From Alicyclobacillus sp. (GTDB lineage Bacteria > Bacillota > Bacilli > Alicyclobacillales > Alicyclobacillaceae), in assembly GCA_023512635.1 (NCBI GenBank), contig JAILZF010000009.1, positions 1 to 34,138 of the forward strand: a DNA stretch of 34,138 bases. The letters are read 5' to 3'. The notes under the pieces are model-generated. The model ran no database searches. It saw only the letters and a list, made by a program, of their open reading frames with translations, and had not been told where the DNA came from. This document shows positions 1 through 7,902 of the stretch, piece by piece. Position 1 is the stretch's first letter; every line of letters begins with the position of its first letter. Made by a program: the position numbers and the translations under genes.

Positions 1-155
1 GGAAGGACGGAAACAATCACGTAACGGGCAGCATCGGTGGTGCGAAACACGGCCGCTTCCGTCGCTTCATCCCAAGCCGGGAATTCACTTCCCTGTGTTT
101 TTTCCTCTGGCTTTCCCTTGACCACATACCCCTCATAACCCAGGCTTGATTCCAA
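1..155 (-). CDS. N-terminal part of an unknown protein, cut by the window edge
   Basis: On the minus strand a frame stays open from a TTG at 155 to the left edge, giving 51 residues (beginning ESSLGYEGYVVKG after the start). An in-frame TGA lies just two codons upstream, so the start can only be near this TTG; an AAAGG lies about 11 bases before it, which is a poor distance. The composition (acidic and basic residues mixed, no low complexity) looks like real protein, but I do not recognise the family. It runs in the same direction as the ABC operon and could be its last gene or a separate one. Confidence 0.45.
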   Translation of the reverse strand, partial: MESSLGYEGYVVKGKPEEKTQGSEFPAWDEATEAAVFRTTDAARYVIVSVL

Positions 156-274
156 CGGTCATCCGACCTTTCAACAGATTCTGAGCCCAACGTATGCCAA
201 CACGCAGAAGCCTGTTCTAGGCATCCGCCCAGCCGGAACCAGGAAAGGCGGATGGGGAGAAAGACCCCAGACGC

Positions 275-1054
275 TTACAGGGCCAGGTAGCGGTCCAGGA
301 CAACGGCGGCGCCTAACACCAACCCAACTGCCAGCAGCCACATGGCCAGCACCGCCTCAACCTGGTGCCAGGACCACAGGGACCACACCTGGAACAGGGG
401 GCTCACGCGGGCATGGCTGGCGACGGGAAGGTGGTTGCCGCGAGTGGAAACCTGCCACCACACCAAACCGAAGGCCAGCCAGACCAGCGGGACGGCAGGC
501 CGGAGCCGAGACTGCATGAGGACACCGTAAAACACGCCCAGCGCAGCCGGCAGGGGCGTGAGGGCCAACAACAAAGTGTACGCCCCCACCCCTGTGTTGA
601 AAAACGCCACGAGGGTGTGGTAGTGCAGCTGCCCAGCCACCGCCAGGGAGTACAGGCCAAAGCCGGCCATCAACAGAAAGACCCGTGTGTATACCCACAG
701 CGTGCGTAAAAGCGTGGCAACCCATTTCGACAACACGAGGCGGCCGCGCGAGACGGGCAACGTCAGCCACCAGCCGACGGTGCCGTTGCGCCACTCGTTG
801 GCTGTGCAGCCAATGCCCAACCCAAAACTTAAAAACAGCAAGCCAAACACGGCAAACCAGGCAAACCGCAGGTTCTCGGCAGCTTGGCCCACCCGGGCCG
901 AGAGGACCAGCAGCGCGGCGCACACGCCCAGCGCGTACACCCACCACCAGCCGCGGTACGCCCGCAGCCCTCCCCGTTTCCGGCGCTTGAAGTCGTGTTT
1001 CACCAACGCCCAAAAAGGAATACGGGCGAGAGCCAGGGAGCTGGTTGTGTCCAT
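275..1054 (-). CDS. ABC transporter permease, ABC-2/YtrC type
   Basis: This is an integral membrane subunit of an ABC transporter, probably an exporter or a cell-envelope stress system paired with the ATPase encoded upstream. The 259-residue product has about six hydrophobic segments, a very basic N-terminus (HDFKRRKRGG) and the sequence NEWRNGTVGWWLTLP typical of ABC-2 permeases after the second helix. I chose the ATG at 1054 because an AGGAGG lies seven bases before it; the ATG at 1060 and GTG at 1057 sit too close to that site. It is the third gene of the GntR-ATPase-permease operon, 102 bases after the ATPase gene. The transported substrate cannot be read from the sequence. Confidence 0.85.
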   Translation of the reverse strand: MDTTSSLALARIPFWALVKHDFKRRKRGGLRAYRGWWWVYALGVCAALLVLSARVGQAAENLRFAWFAVFGLLFLSFGLGIGCTANEWRNGTVGWWLTLPVSRGRLVLSKWVATLLRTLWVYTRVFLLMAGFGLYSLAVAGQLHYHTLVAFFNTGVGAYTLLLALTPLPAALGVFYGVLMQSRLRPAVPLVWLAFGLVWWQVSTRGNHLPVASHARVSPLFQVWSLWSWHQVEAVLAMWLLAVGLVLGAAVVLDRYLAL

Positions 1055-1156
1055 CACCATGCCTCCTCGTTGGACAGGATGAAAGAAAGCCCTCGGCAAG
1101 CAAGACGTGGAGTCATCCCCCTGGCGGAATGCTGTGTCACAGCCGAGGGGGCCGCC

Positions 1157-1858
1157 TCAGGTCACCAAGGTTTCCAGGATGTGACGCATCGAGCCGTGCT
1201 GCCGCCGCAGCGTCTCAGCGTCTCCTGCCAAGACCACGCGGCCGCCAGTCAGGAACACGGCGTAGTCTAGCAAGGGCTCTGCTTCATACAGCTCGTGGGT
1301 GCTCAACAGGACCGTCGGGCGTTCCTCCTCGCTCAGCACGGAGACGATGCCTTCCAGAATGCGGGCGCGTGACGGGGCGTCAATCCCGGCCAACGGCTCA
1401 TCCAACACCACAAGTGGCACGCGGCGGGCGAGGCACATCAGCAGCATCAGGCGAGCCTCTTGGCCGCGCGACATCTGCCCGGCGCGAACGTGTTCGTCCA
1501 TCCGCAGCAGCGCCGCGAGCCGATGGGCCGTGTCAAGATGAAACCCAGGCAAAAACGTCTCCGCCCAGCGGAGGGCGTCCGCCACCGTGTGATCCGGGTA
1601 CCAGCGCGCCCGGTCTGGAAGGTACGCCACTTGGCGGTTGGTTCGCCAACCGGGGCTCTCGCCCAACACCCGGACCTCACCCGCCTCCGGGCGCACCAAG
1701 CCGGTCAGGATCCGAAAGAGGGTGGACTTGCCCGCCCCATTTGGGCCCAGGATACCGACCACGCGGCCGCGGGGAATGGCCAACGACACATCAGCCAAGG
1801 CTTGTTTGCGGCCGTAAGACTTGGTCACGTGGTGCAAGCTCACCGCCATCTCACTCAT
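1157..1858 (-). CDS. ABC transporter ATP-binding protein, YtrB/BcrA type
   Basis: This is the nucleotide-binding subunit of the neighbouring ABC permease. The 233-residue product has the Walker A motif GPNGAGKST near residue 40, a signature-like MSRGQEARLMLLMCLAR (the usual LSGGQ is altered to MSRGQ), the Walker B motif VPLVVLDEP followed by the D-loop LAGID, and the switch histidine in LLSTHE. The ATG at 1858 has a GAGGAGG site ten bases upstream and overlaps the stop of the regulator gene by eight bases, so the two are probably translationally coupled. The frame is open far upstream of this ATG, but that extension is antisense-like and lies over the regulator gene. The altered signature motif is seen in many YtrB-like proteins whose operons start with a YtrA-type regulator. 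Confidence 0.9.
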   Translation of the reverse strand: MSEMAVSLHHVTKSYGRKQALADVSLAIPRGRVVGILGPNGAGKSTLFRILTGLVRPEAGEVRVLGESPGWRTNRQVAYLPDRARWYPDHTVADALRWAETFLPGFHLDTAHRLAALLRMDEHVRAGQMSRGQEARLMLLMCLARRVPLVVLDEPLAGIDAPSRARILEGIVSVLSEEERPTVLLSTHELYEAEPLLDYAVFLTGGRVVLAGDAETLRRQHGSMRHILETLVT

Positions 1859-2387
1859 GCTCGTGGCCTCCTCTGCGGGGCTTGGGTGACGGCTCCTCAC
1901 AAGCCGGTACAGCCGCGGCGGGCGGCGCTGCGGACGGTGACACGGCAGGCGCATCGTTGCGCGGGGCGTCCCGCGCCTGTGTGCCGTCGGGGGACCCATC
2001 GGCCATGGACTGCGCTGCCTCGAGAAGTTGCACAATGTCCGGCCAACTCAAGCCGTAGGCAAACATCTGTTGTAAAAACTCGCGCGTCAAGCGCTGCGCC
2101 ATGTCTTGCCGGAACCGTTGGATGGTGGCTGCCGACGTGGTGATAAACGTCCCTTGGCCGCGCCGGGTCTCAGTCAACCCATCGCGCTCCAGTTGTTGAT
2201 ACGCGTGGCTGACCGTGTTGGGATTGACCCGCAGGGACTGGGCCATCTCGCGCACAGACGGGATCTTCTCGCCTGGGCCCAGCTCGCCTTTGGCAATGGC
2301 TTGGCGCATCTGCTGCATAATCTGTTCATACAACGGTTGACTCCAATCCAGGTGAAAGGTCAACGCGCCAACGCGGCGTTCCTCCAA
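1851..2387 (-). CDS. GntR-family transcriptional regulator, YtrA subfamily
   Basis: This is a short GntR regulator with a winged helix-turn-helix near the N-terminus (LYEQIMQQMRQAIAKGELGP, then IPSVREMAQSLRVNPNTVSHAYQQLE and TRRGQGTF) and only a small helical effector tail, as in YtrA-type repressors of ABC operons. The tail ends in an Ala/Pro-rich stretch that looks disordered. The TTG at 2387 is preceded at seven bases by GGAGG and starts the protein just before the conserved LTFHLDWSQPLYEQI; an in-frame ATG at 2483 would place the start upstream of the promoter and operator. It is the first gene of the operon and most likely represses its own promoter through the AGTGTA-N13-TACACT site. 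Ligand unknown; relatives respond to cell-wall-active agents. Confidence 0.88.
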   Translation of the reverse strand: MEERRVGALTFHLDWSQPLYEQIMQQMRQAIAKGELGPGEKIPSVREMAQSLRVNPNTVSHAYQQLERDGLTETRRGQGTFITTSAATIQRFRQDMAQRLTREFLQQMFAYGLSWPDIVQLLEAAQSMADGSPDGTQARDAPRNDAPAVSPSAAPPAAAVPACEEPSPKPRRGGHEHE

Positions 2388-2446
2388 GCGGCTCCCTCCC
2401 CTCGCTGCGAGGGCGCAGGCCAACCTGACGTGTTCTATGTGTGTTG

Positions 2447-2476
2447 AGTGTATCATGATACTTAATACACTTGCAA
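2447..2476 (-). promoter_or_regulatory. Promoter and YtrA-type operator of the GntR/ABC operon
   Basis: On the minus strand a -35 box TTGCAA (2476-2471) and a -10 box TACACT (2452-2447) are 18 bases apart. The plus-strand sequence AGTGTA (2447-2452), 13 bases, TACACT (2466-2471) is the same inverted repeat that is known upstream of Bacillus subtilis ytrA. It covers the -10 box and the spacer, so bound repressor would block RNA polymerase. Inside it lies a second perfect palindrome GTATCATGATAC (2450-2461). The leader before the TTG start is about 50 bases. Confidence 0.8.
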
Positions 2477-2557
2477 CACCCAAATGGACACGGTGCAGGG
2501 GGAGTAGGCAGTGGGCTGGTCCAGACCGTTCGGAGGCCCGCGTCTCCCGTTCAGGTC

Positions 2558-2585
2558 TTCGGAGGATAGCAAACGTTGGTATACT
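2558..2585 (+). promoter_or_regulatory. Candidate sigma-A promoter for the TrpD-like gene
   Basis: A TATACT at 2580-2585 is preceded by TGG, giving an extended -10 (TGN) element. A weak -35 match TTCGGA lies 16 bases upstream at 2558-2563. Transcription would start near 2592, about 80 bases before the ATG at 2671. Confidence 0.45.
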
Positions 2586-2670
2586 GAAAGAAGATCAACC
2601 CTTGCAGCAAGAAAGGTCCCGGTGAAGCAGCGAATGGGCCGCGGGCCAGGCGGGGACAGGAGGCGGGAGG

Positions 2671-3666
2671 ATGCAGACGTTGCTGCGCGAGGTGGCGCGC
2701 GGGGCAAAAGGCGCCCGCGATTTGAGCTATGCGGAGGCGTACCAGGCCGCCGTTCAAATCCTGGAGGGCCGAGCGACAGACGCGCAAACCGGGGCCTTCT
2801 TGGTGGCGGAACGGGTGAAGGGGGAAAGCGTGCCAGAACTGCTGGCGTTTCTCCATGCCCTGGCGGCGCACAACCCGCCCCCGCTGTGCCCGGCCGAAGG
2901 GCTGTTGGACTGCGCCGGTCCGTACGACGGACGCTCCAAATCGTTTGCAGCCACGGTGCCGGTGTCCTTGGTCTTGGCCGCCGCGGGCGTCCCGGTGTTG
3001 CTCCACGCTCCGGACGCCTTGCCGCCCAAATCCGGGGTGTCGCTGAAGTCGGTGGTGAGGGAGCTGGGCCTGCCGCTCGGAGTACGGCCAGGCGCGGGGG
3101 CACGGTGGGCGTTTGTCGATCCCGAAGAGGTCCATCCGGGGCTGCGTGCGCTGCGCCGCATCCGCCAGGAACTGGGCGTGCGCACACTGTTCAACACCGT
3201 GGAAAAGTTTTTGAACCTGGGCGGGGCGTCCCTGCTGGTGACGGGCGTCTTTCACGGCACGGCGGTCCGCAAGGTGACGGAGTTGGCCGCTTCGCTGTCG
3301 TTCCAGCAGGTCATGGTGGTGCAAGGCCTGGACGGGTCTGAAGACTTGCCGGTGCACCGCCCGTCCTTGGTGCACGTGGTGTCCGGCGGGGACGTCACCG
3401 TGCACCAGGTAGACCCGGCCCTGCTCGGTGTCCAGGCGCCGGGGGGACCGGTGCGCTTCACGGCGGCGGAGCACGCGGCTCATGCGCTGGCGATTTTGCG
3501 CGGCGAGCAAGACGCATTCCGCCCCCTGGTCTTGTTGAACAGCGGGGTCCGCCTGTGGTTGGCAGGACGCGTGGCATCCATCCGCGAAGGGGTGGATTGG
3601 GCGCGTGATCTGCTCGATTCTCGCCAGGCCTGGGCGGTGTACCAGCAACACATCCACGCGGGATAA
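2671..3666 (+). CDS. TrpD-like (anthranilate phosphoribosyltransferase family, YbiB/TrpD2-like) protein
   Basis: The 331-residue product has the all-helical N-terminal domain of the family (LSYAEAYQAAVQILEGRATDAQTGAFLVAERVKGE) and the alpha/beta domain of class-III phosphoribosyltransferases. At the place of the GTGGD phosphate-binding loop of true TrpD it has CAGPYDGRSKSF, and the KHGN region reads HAPDALPPKSGVS. This is the pattern of the TrpD2/YbiB group, whose E. coli member binds nucleic acid and is not a tryptophan enzyme. No trp genes are nearby. AGGAGG lies seven bases before the ATG. It stands alone, converging on the secreted glycosidase gene. I am sure of the superfamily, not of the reaction. 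Confidence 0.8.
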   Translation: MQTLLREVARGAKGARDLSYAEAYQAAVQILEGRATDAQTGAFLVAERVKGESVPELLAFLHALAAHNPPPLCPAEGLLDCAGPYDGRSKSFAATVPVSLVLAAAGVPVLLHAPDALPPKSGVSLKSVVRELGLPLGVRPGAGARWAFVDPEEVHPGLRALRRIRQELGVRTLFNTVEKFLNLGGASLLVTGVFHGTAVRKVTELAASLSFQQVMVVQGLDGSEDLPVHRPSLVHVVSGGDVTVHQVDPALLGVQAPGGPVRFTAAEHAAHALAILRGEQDAFRPLVLLNSGVRLWLAGRVASIREGVDWARDLLDSRQAWAVYQQHIHAG

Positions 3667-3727
3667 CACGCCGCGGTGTACCGACCCCAGGCCCCAGCGG
3701 GATCACACGCCTAGGCAGGGTTCCGCA

Positions 3728-5200
3728 TCACGGGGATTGGAAACGGACCGTCAAGGCGTCGGCCAACGGCCTGCCCGGCTCTAGCACATAGCGGCCATCG
3801 ACATACAGGCCGCTGGACGCCCCGCCGTCCAGGTTCATGGCTGTACGCAAGTGCAGATGGCAGGCGATTTGCGCCAACTGTTCCATGTTAGCAAACCGCA
3901 CGGTGGCCAACACGAGATTGCCGTCCTCGTCAATGCCTGCCAAACTCCGGCGGGTCACTGGATTGAGCAGCGACGCGTCATTCAACCCGTCTAGCGCCGG
4001 GTTGAGGACCACCTGGCCGTTGTCCACCAACAGGGGTCCAGCCCCCAGGGCGGCCTGTAGATTGGAAACGTCGATGGGCTGGTGGTTGGGCAGCGTTGTC
4101 AGTGTGACGGTGTAATCCACCGGATCGCCAAGTTGAAACAGGGACGCCTGGTGGGGGTCCGCCAGCTCAATGACATACCCATCCTCGGGGATGGGCGCAT
4201 CACCGGAGACGATATCGGTGACCACCCCGTGACGGACGACCACCGAGGTGGCGTTGGCGATGTGGGTGTGCTGTCCGTAGAAAGGTGTCAAGATGCTGAC
4301 TTCAAAGGGCTGGCCTTGCCAGCTGTTGATGCCACCCCACGCCGTGAGTTGACTGAGGCCGGCGCCCGGGTTGTGCAGGTGAATCACCGCGGACGTGTCT
4401 GCGCGCGCCATCATCAGGGAACCGTCCTTGCCAATCCCCAAAAGGACAGGCCCCCACAGGTGCTGGAATTGTCCGTTCATCATCAGGGCGCCTTGCGGGG
4501 TCTGGTCCGAGTAGGCGTTGAAAAAGGTCCCGTTGATAGCCACCACTGCCTGATTGCTTTGCGCCAAATCCGCCAAGGAGGCGACACTGCCGATATGCTG
4601 GTTGGCTATCACCGGCGCCACCCGGATGTACGGGTTTTGAGTGTTGATGCGCACGTACGTCACCGTCTGGCTGCCTGTGCCGTCTGGCACCGTGACGGTC
4701 CCTGGGGTGATAAAATCGCGCCACGAGGGTTGGTTCGAGATGTCCCAGTGCTGGCCGTCCCAGTGGTTGACCAACCCTACATGGGTTAAGACCTGTTGGA
4801 TGTACCAAATGGGAAGAAACGTGGTCTCTTGCCCTGAGGCAGGGTCCACAGCGGTGATGCCATCCACCTTGACCACCGCGGACCCGTTGATGCGGAAGGT
4901 CACGGCCCCGCTGCCGGTGTTGTGGTTTGGCAAGGGGACGGAGGACGCGGTGTGAATGTCCCAGGTGGACCCGTCCCACGAAGAGGAAATCCCGATGGTT
5001 TGGAGGGCCTGCTGGACATACCACATGGGCATGTAGGTGGTGCCATGGGCCACCAGCCCATAAGGGCTTGAGACAAGCTGACCGTTCAAGCGGATGTGGT
5101 CTTGGTGCATCGGATAGCCTGACGCCAAGGCTGTTGGCACAGGCCACAGCCACACACCAGCCGTGATGGCGCTTCCTGCCAACCATCCCCATTTTCTCAT
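3728..5200 (-). CDS. Secreted phosphodiester glycosidase (NAGPA/DUF2233) with two stalk domains
   Basis: The 490-residue product starts with a signal peptide (MRKWGWLAGS..TALASG, cleavage near residue 27). Two repeats of the copper-amine-oxidase-N-like 'stalk' domain follow at about residues 33-85 and 98-157 (YMPMWYVQQALQTIG..WDGSTWDI and FLPIWYIQQVLTHVG..WDGQHWDI). From about residue 175 comes the phosphodiester glycosidase domain with AVVAINGTFFN near 219 and MNLDGGASSGLYVDG near the C-terminus, the two hallmark motifs of the family. Relatives remove N-acetylglucosamine from phosphodiesters or act on wall polymers; the extracytoplasmic location and stalk domains suggest a cell-wall substrate. 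The ATG at 5200 has AGGGG six bases upstream. Confidence 0.9.
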   Translation of the reverse strand: MRKWGWLAGSAITAGVWLWPVPTALASGYPMHQDHIRLNGQLVSSPYGLVAHGTTYMPMWYVQQALQTIGISSSWDGSTWDIHTASSVPLPNHNTGSGAVTFRINGSAVVKVDGITAVDPASGQETTFLPIWYIQQVLTHVGLVNHWDGQHWDISNQPSWRDFITPGTVTVPDGTGSQTVTYVRINTQNPYIRVAPVIANQHIGSVASLADLAQSNQAVVAINGTFFNAYSDQTPQGALMMNGQFQHLWGPVLLGIGKDGSLMMARADTSAVIHLHNPGAGLSQLTAWGGINSWQGQPFEVSILTPFYGQHTHIANATSVVVRHGVVTDIVSGDAPIPEDGYVIELADPHQASLFQLGDPVDYTVTLTTLPNHQPIDVSNLQAALGAGPLLVDNGQVVLNPALDGLNDASLLNPVTRRSLAGIDEDGNLVLATVRFANMEQLAQIACHLHLRTAMNLDGGASSGLYVDGRYVLEPGRPLADALTVRFQSP

Positions 5201-5227
5201 ATCTATCCCCTTTGTTCAGAGCGTTGT

Positions 5228-5255
5228 GATGATCTGAATGATAAATGAGATCATC
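5228..5255. promoter_or_regulatory. Inverted repeat upstream of the phosphodiester glycosidase gene
   Basis: GATGATCT (5228-5235) and AGATCATC (5248-5255) form a perfect 8-bp inverted repeat with a 12-base AT-rich centre. It lies 28 bases upstream of the glycosidase start, where a promoter or operator is expected, in an otherwise GC-rich sequence. A repressor site is the simplest reading; the AT-rich centre could also hold a -10 element. Confidence 0.4.
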
Positions 5256-5407
5256 CACGCGGGGCTAGTCTAGTTCAAACGGTCCCAAGGCAGAGCCATG
5301 GACCCAGGGGATGGGCGGTGGGGCATCACGCTTGGCGTGGGCAGGCGGGATGTGGCCACGGCGGCTGGGAAGGGAAACCATCGTCTTGAAGACAGGGTGG
5401 GCTTCGC

Positions 5408-6310
5408 ATGACGCGTTTTCTTTTTATAGGCCCGGGCCGCATGGGGACCGCGTTGTCGCTGGTGCTTGCGGCGGCGGGTTACGAGGTGTTGGGTGCGTAT
5501 AGCCGCCATCCGCACAGCGCGGCGGCGCAGCGATACCGCGCGTTGACTGGCCGCCCGGTGTTGGACGGGGCGGGGGACGGGCGGCTGTTGCGGGAGGCGG
5601 ACGTGATTTTTGTGACGGTGCCAGACCAAGCCATCGCGTCTGTCGCTGCCACCTTGGCGGCCAGCGGCCAGCTGCGGCCGGGCCAGGTGGCGGTGCACAC
5701 GGCCGGGGTGTTGGCAAGCAGCGCGCTTGACCCCGTGGGCCAAGCGGGATTGGCCCGGTTAAGCCTGCACCCGCTGCAGACTGTGGCCAATCCGGCGCTG
5801 GCGCACACGCTGTTGCGCGGGGCGTATTGCACGTTGGAAGGGGATGAAGCCGCGGTGGCCCAAGGCTGGGAGTGGGTCAAGGCCTGGGGCGGGGTGCCGC
5901 TTACCCTCCGCGCAGAGGACAAGCCGCGCTACCACGCCGCCGCGGCCTTGGCCTCGAACGCTGTGGTGGCGCTGATGGCGGTGGCGGCCTCGCTATTTCC
6001 CGCCGAGGGTCCGGGGCTGCCACCCCTCTTGCCCTTGCTTCAAGGTGCACTTGGCAACCTGGAATCCCTCGGGGTGCCTGCAGCCCTGACAGGGCCTGTG
6101 GAACGCGGCGACGTGGCCACGGTTGCGTTGCACGTGCAGGCGCTGCGGGCCCATCCCACGGCGCTGCGCATCTACGCGGCCCTGGGCGAGGCGACTGTCC
6201 GCTTGGCTTTCGCCAAAGGCAGTTTGCTCGCGGAGCAGTGCGACGCCCTGATTTCGTTGTTGCGGAGCGCCGCAGAGGACGCGGAGGACGCGGAGGACGC
6301 GGAGAAATAG
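5408..6310 (+). CDS. Rossmann-fold DUF2520 domain protein
   Basis: The 300-residue product has an N-terminal NAD(P)-binding Rossmann domain (FIGPGRMGTALSLVLAAAGYEV, residues 6-27; dinucleotide motif GPGRMG) with VIFVTVPDQAI at the end of strand four, and a C-terminal helical DUF2520 domain (LSLHPLQTVANP; ASNAVVALMAVAASLF). Such proteins resemble ketopantoate or pyrroline-5-carboxylate reductases and in Firmicutes often stand near pantothenate genes, but no such gene is in this window and the substrate is unknown. The Shine-Dalgarno site is weak. The C-terminus ends in three copies of Glu-Asp-Ala coming from a 9-base tandem repeat. Confidence 0.85.
   Translation: MTRFLFIGPGRMGTALSLVLAAAGYEVLGAYSRHPHSAAAQRYRALTGRPVLDGAGDGRLLREADVIFVTVPDQAIASVAATLAASGQLRPGQVAVHTAGVLASSALDPVGQAGLARLSLHPLQTVANPALAHTLLRGAYCTLEGDEAAVAQGWEWVKAWGGVPLTLRAEDKPRYHAAAALASNAVVALMAVAASLFPAEGPGLPPLLPLLQGALGNLESLGVPAALTGPVERGDVATVALHVQALRAHPTALRIYAALGEATVRLAFAKGSLLAEQCDALISLLRSAAEDAEDAEDAEK
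6275..6301 (+). repeat. Three 9-base tandem repeats at the end of the DUF2520 gene
   Basis: GAGGACGCG is repeated exactly three times (6275, 6284, 6293), followed by GAGAAATAG. It encodes (EDA)3-EK, a charged tail that can change length without a frameshift. Confidence 0.85.
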
Positions 6311-6515
6311 GGGGCGGGCGTGTGCCCGGGGCTGCGGGCAAGCGCACCAGCTTCGTTCGCAGCCTCTGCACGCTGTATTCCCTCTTATCTCCAGCCGTCG
6401 CAAGAGCTTGGGCGGCCCGCCGAGGGCCTAGCGGAAATTACAGGGAAACCTGCCGTTGGCGGAGACAACCCCTGCGCTTCCCCCATCTGATGGACAGGGA
6501 AGGAAGGGGGGAAGC

Positions 6516-6752
6516 ATGATGCTCCACTGTGTCCAGTTGCGACGCGGGCAATCGCGATCCTTCACGTTTGGGCACGCCACTCTGCGGACGCGGCGGGTGG
6601 TGTTGACGCCGGGGGTTGGCCTGGTCATCAACCGTGGGACCAACACGACGTTTGTCAAGTGTGGCAATCGCGCTGTACACGCCGTACGCGTGGTGACGCT
6701 GCGCCGCGGCGAAACGTTGGTGGTCAGGTGCCGTCACTGCCACTGCGCCTGA
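6516..6752 (+). CDS. Small basic protein of unknown function
   Basis: A 78-residue frame starts at ATG 6516 (a second ATG follows directly at 6519) behind a strong purine-rich site, GGAAGGAAGGGGGGAAGC. The product is rich in Arg, Val and Thr with many predicted beta strands (FGHATLRTRRVVLTPGVG; RVVTLRRGETLVVRC) and ends in the cysteine/histidine cluster CRHCHCA, which could bind a metal. I do not recognise a family. It stands about 200 bases after the DUF2520 gene in the same direction. The strong ribosome site is the main support. Confidence 0.55.
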   Translation: MMLHCVQLRRGQSRSFTFGHATLRTRRVVLTPGVGLVINRGTNTTFVKCGNRAVHAVRVVTLRRGETLVVRCRHCHCA

Positions 6753-6781
6753 GCAGGCGGCAGGGATCAACCTGGTGAAGC

Positions 6782-6839
6782 GTGTGACACGCTGGCGACG
6801 TGTTTGACACGCTGGCGTGGTGTTTGACACGCTGGCGGG
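6782..6839 (+). repeat. Three tandem copies of a 20-base repeat
   Basis: GTGTGACACGCTGGCGAC (6782-6799), GTGTTTGACACGCTGGCGTG (6800-6819) and GTGTTTGACACGCTGGCGGG (6820-6839) follow each other without a gap. More decayed copies of GACGCTGG and GCGCTGGCG continue to about 6910. The array lies between the small unknown gene and the end of the L,D-transpeptidase gene. It is too short and lacks spacers, so it is not a CRISPR array. Confidence 0.8.
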
Positions 6840-6954
6840 GCAACGGCAAGCTGTACGAAGCGACGGATGAAAGCGTTGGGCATGAGACGCTGGACGGGAG
6901 CGCTGGCGCGGGGCATGGGCCCTGCTGCCAGCGCTTTTGGTTGGGGCGCCATCT

Positions 6955-7902
6955 TTACTTCTGCACGCTGACGAGGGTTCCGAGGTGCATCAGGGCGAAA
7001 GCCGCCTTGGCTTGGGGGATGGGTAATTCCACACAACCGAGGCTCTGGGGGGTACCGTAGCTGTCGCGGACAAACCCGTGCACGGCCTCCCCTTCATCAA
7101 AGTAGCTGACCCAGGGGACGCCGGGGTCTTCGTAAGGGTGACCCCAGGGATCCGTTCCACGCATGGTCTGCGATTCAAACTGCAGGTACACGGGATAGGT
7201 CCCAGGCATGGTGGGGCTCTCTGGAATGCCCGTGTTGGCCAGGCAAGTCACCGCTACGGCGCCGTTATGCCATAGGGTGAACCGCTCGGGTGGCTGCAGG
7301 CTGACCAGGGCAAAGCTGTAGCCGTAAGGGTTCCATGTATGGGTTTGCACATCTCGCATCAAGGCGTTCCACACCTGTGGACCGGCTATGCCGTCCACAT
7401 CCAGGCCGTCCGCTTGCTGCAGGGACATGACAGCCCCTTCCACCAGCACGTTGTACCGCCCCGGCTGCCACAGCGAATGCAGTGCGGCGGGGATGTTGGG
7501 GTACCGCCAAGCAAACGCACCTGCGGGTGGGTTTTGGAGGGTTGTAAGAAAGCCTGCAGGTGACGCAACGGGATTGGCCGTGGGTGCAGCGGGCGCTGAC
7601 TGCCAGGTGAGGGGCAGGTAGCCGAGCCAGGCCAACAACTGCTGCAGGCGTACCACGGGTAAGCCGCTGGAACCCTTCTGCAGCACGGGCCACTGCAGGG
7701 GCTTGGGCGGAAAGGGGGGCGGTGTGTAGAGGGACAGAGAACCAGTGAGAGAGGTGGAGGATGAAGCGGGATCGACAGATGGAGCGACGGAAGCGGAGAT
7801 GGGAGATGCAGAAAGGGAATGGGATGGGTGCGGGATGGGCAGGTTGCAAGCTGTCAGGGCAAGGAAGATAAGACAGGTAAGGGCAAGCCGCAAGGTGCGC
7901 AT
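6955..7902 (-). CDS. L,D-transpeptidase lipoprotein with peptidoglycan-binding domain
   Basis: The 315-residue product would form 3-3 cross-links in peptidoglycan or attach proteins to it. It begins with a lipoprotein signal (LIFLALTAC, lipid cysteine at residue 19), then a Ser/Pro-rich linker to about residue 70, a peptidoglycan-binding helical domain (VVRLQQLLAWLGYLP..GLDVDGIAGPQVWNAL, about 75-175) and a YkuD catalytic domain. The catalytic motif is complete: HGFVRDSYGTPQSLGCVELP, with His near 275 and Cys near 290. The ATG at 7902 has AAAGG eight bases upstream; a GTG three codons earlier overlaps that site. It stands alone between a repeat array and a long gap. Confidence 0.9.
   Translation of the reverse strand: MRTLRLALTCLIFLALTACNLPIPHPSHSLSASPISASVAPSVDPASSSTSLTGSLSLYTPPPFPPKPLQWPVLQKGSSGLPVVRLQQLLAWLGYLPLTWQSAPAAPTANPVASPAGFLTTLQNPPAGAFAWRYPNIPAALHSLWQPGRYNVLVEGAVMSLQQADGLDVDGIAGPQVWNALMRDVQTHTWNPYGYSFALVSLQPPERFTLWHNGAVAVTCLANTGIPESPTMPGTYPVYLQFESQTMRGTDPWGHPYEDPGVPWVSYFDEGEAVHGFVRDSYGTPQSLGCVELPIPQAKAAFALMHLGTLVSVQK

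Noticed and set aside
2551-3669. A 372-residue open frame antisense to the TrpD-like gene
   Set aside because: Antisense shadow of a recognised gene; no ribosome site and no family features.
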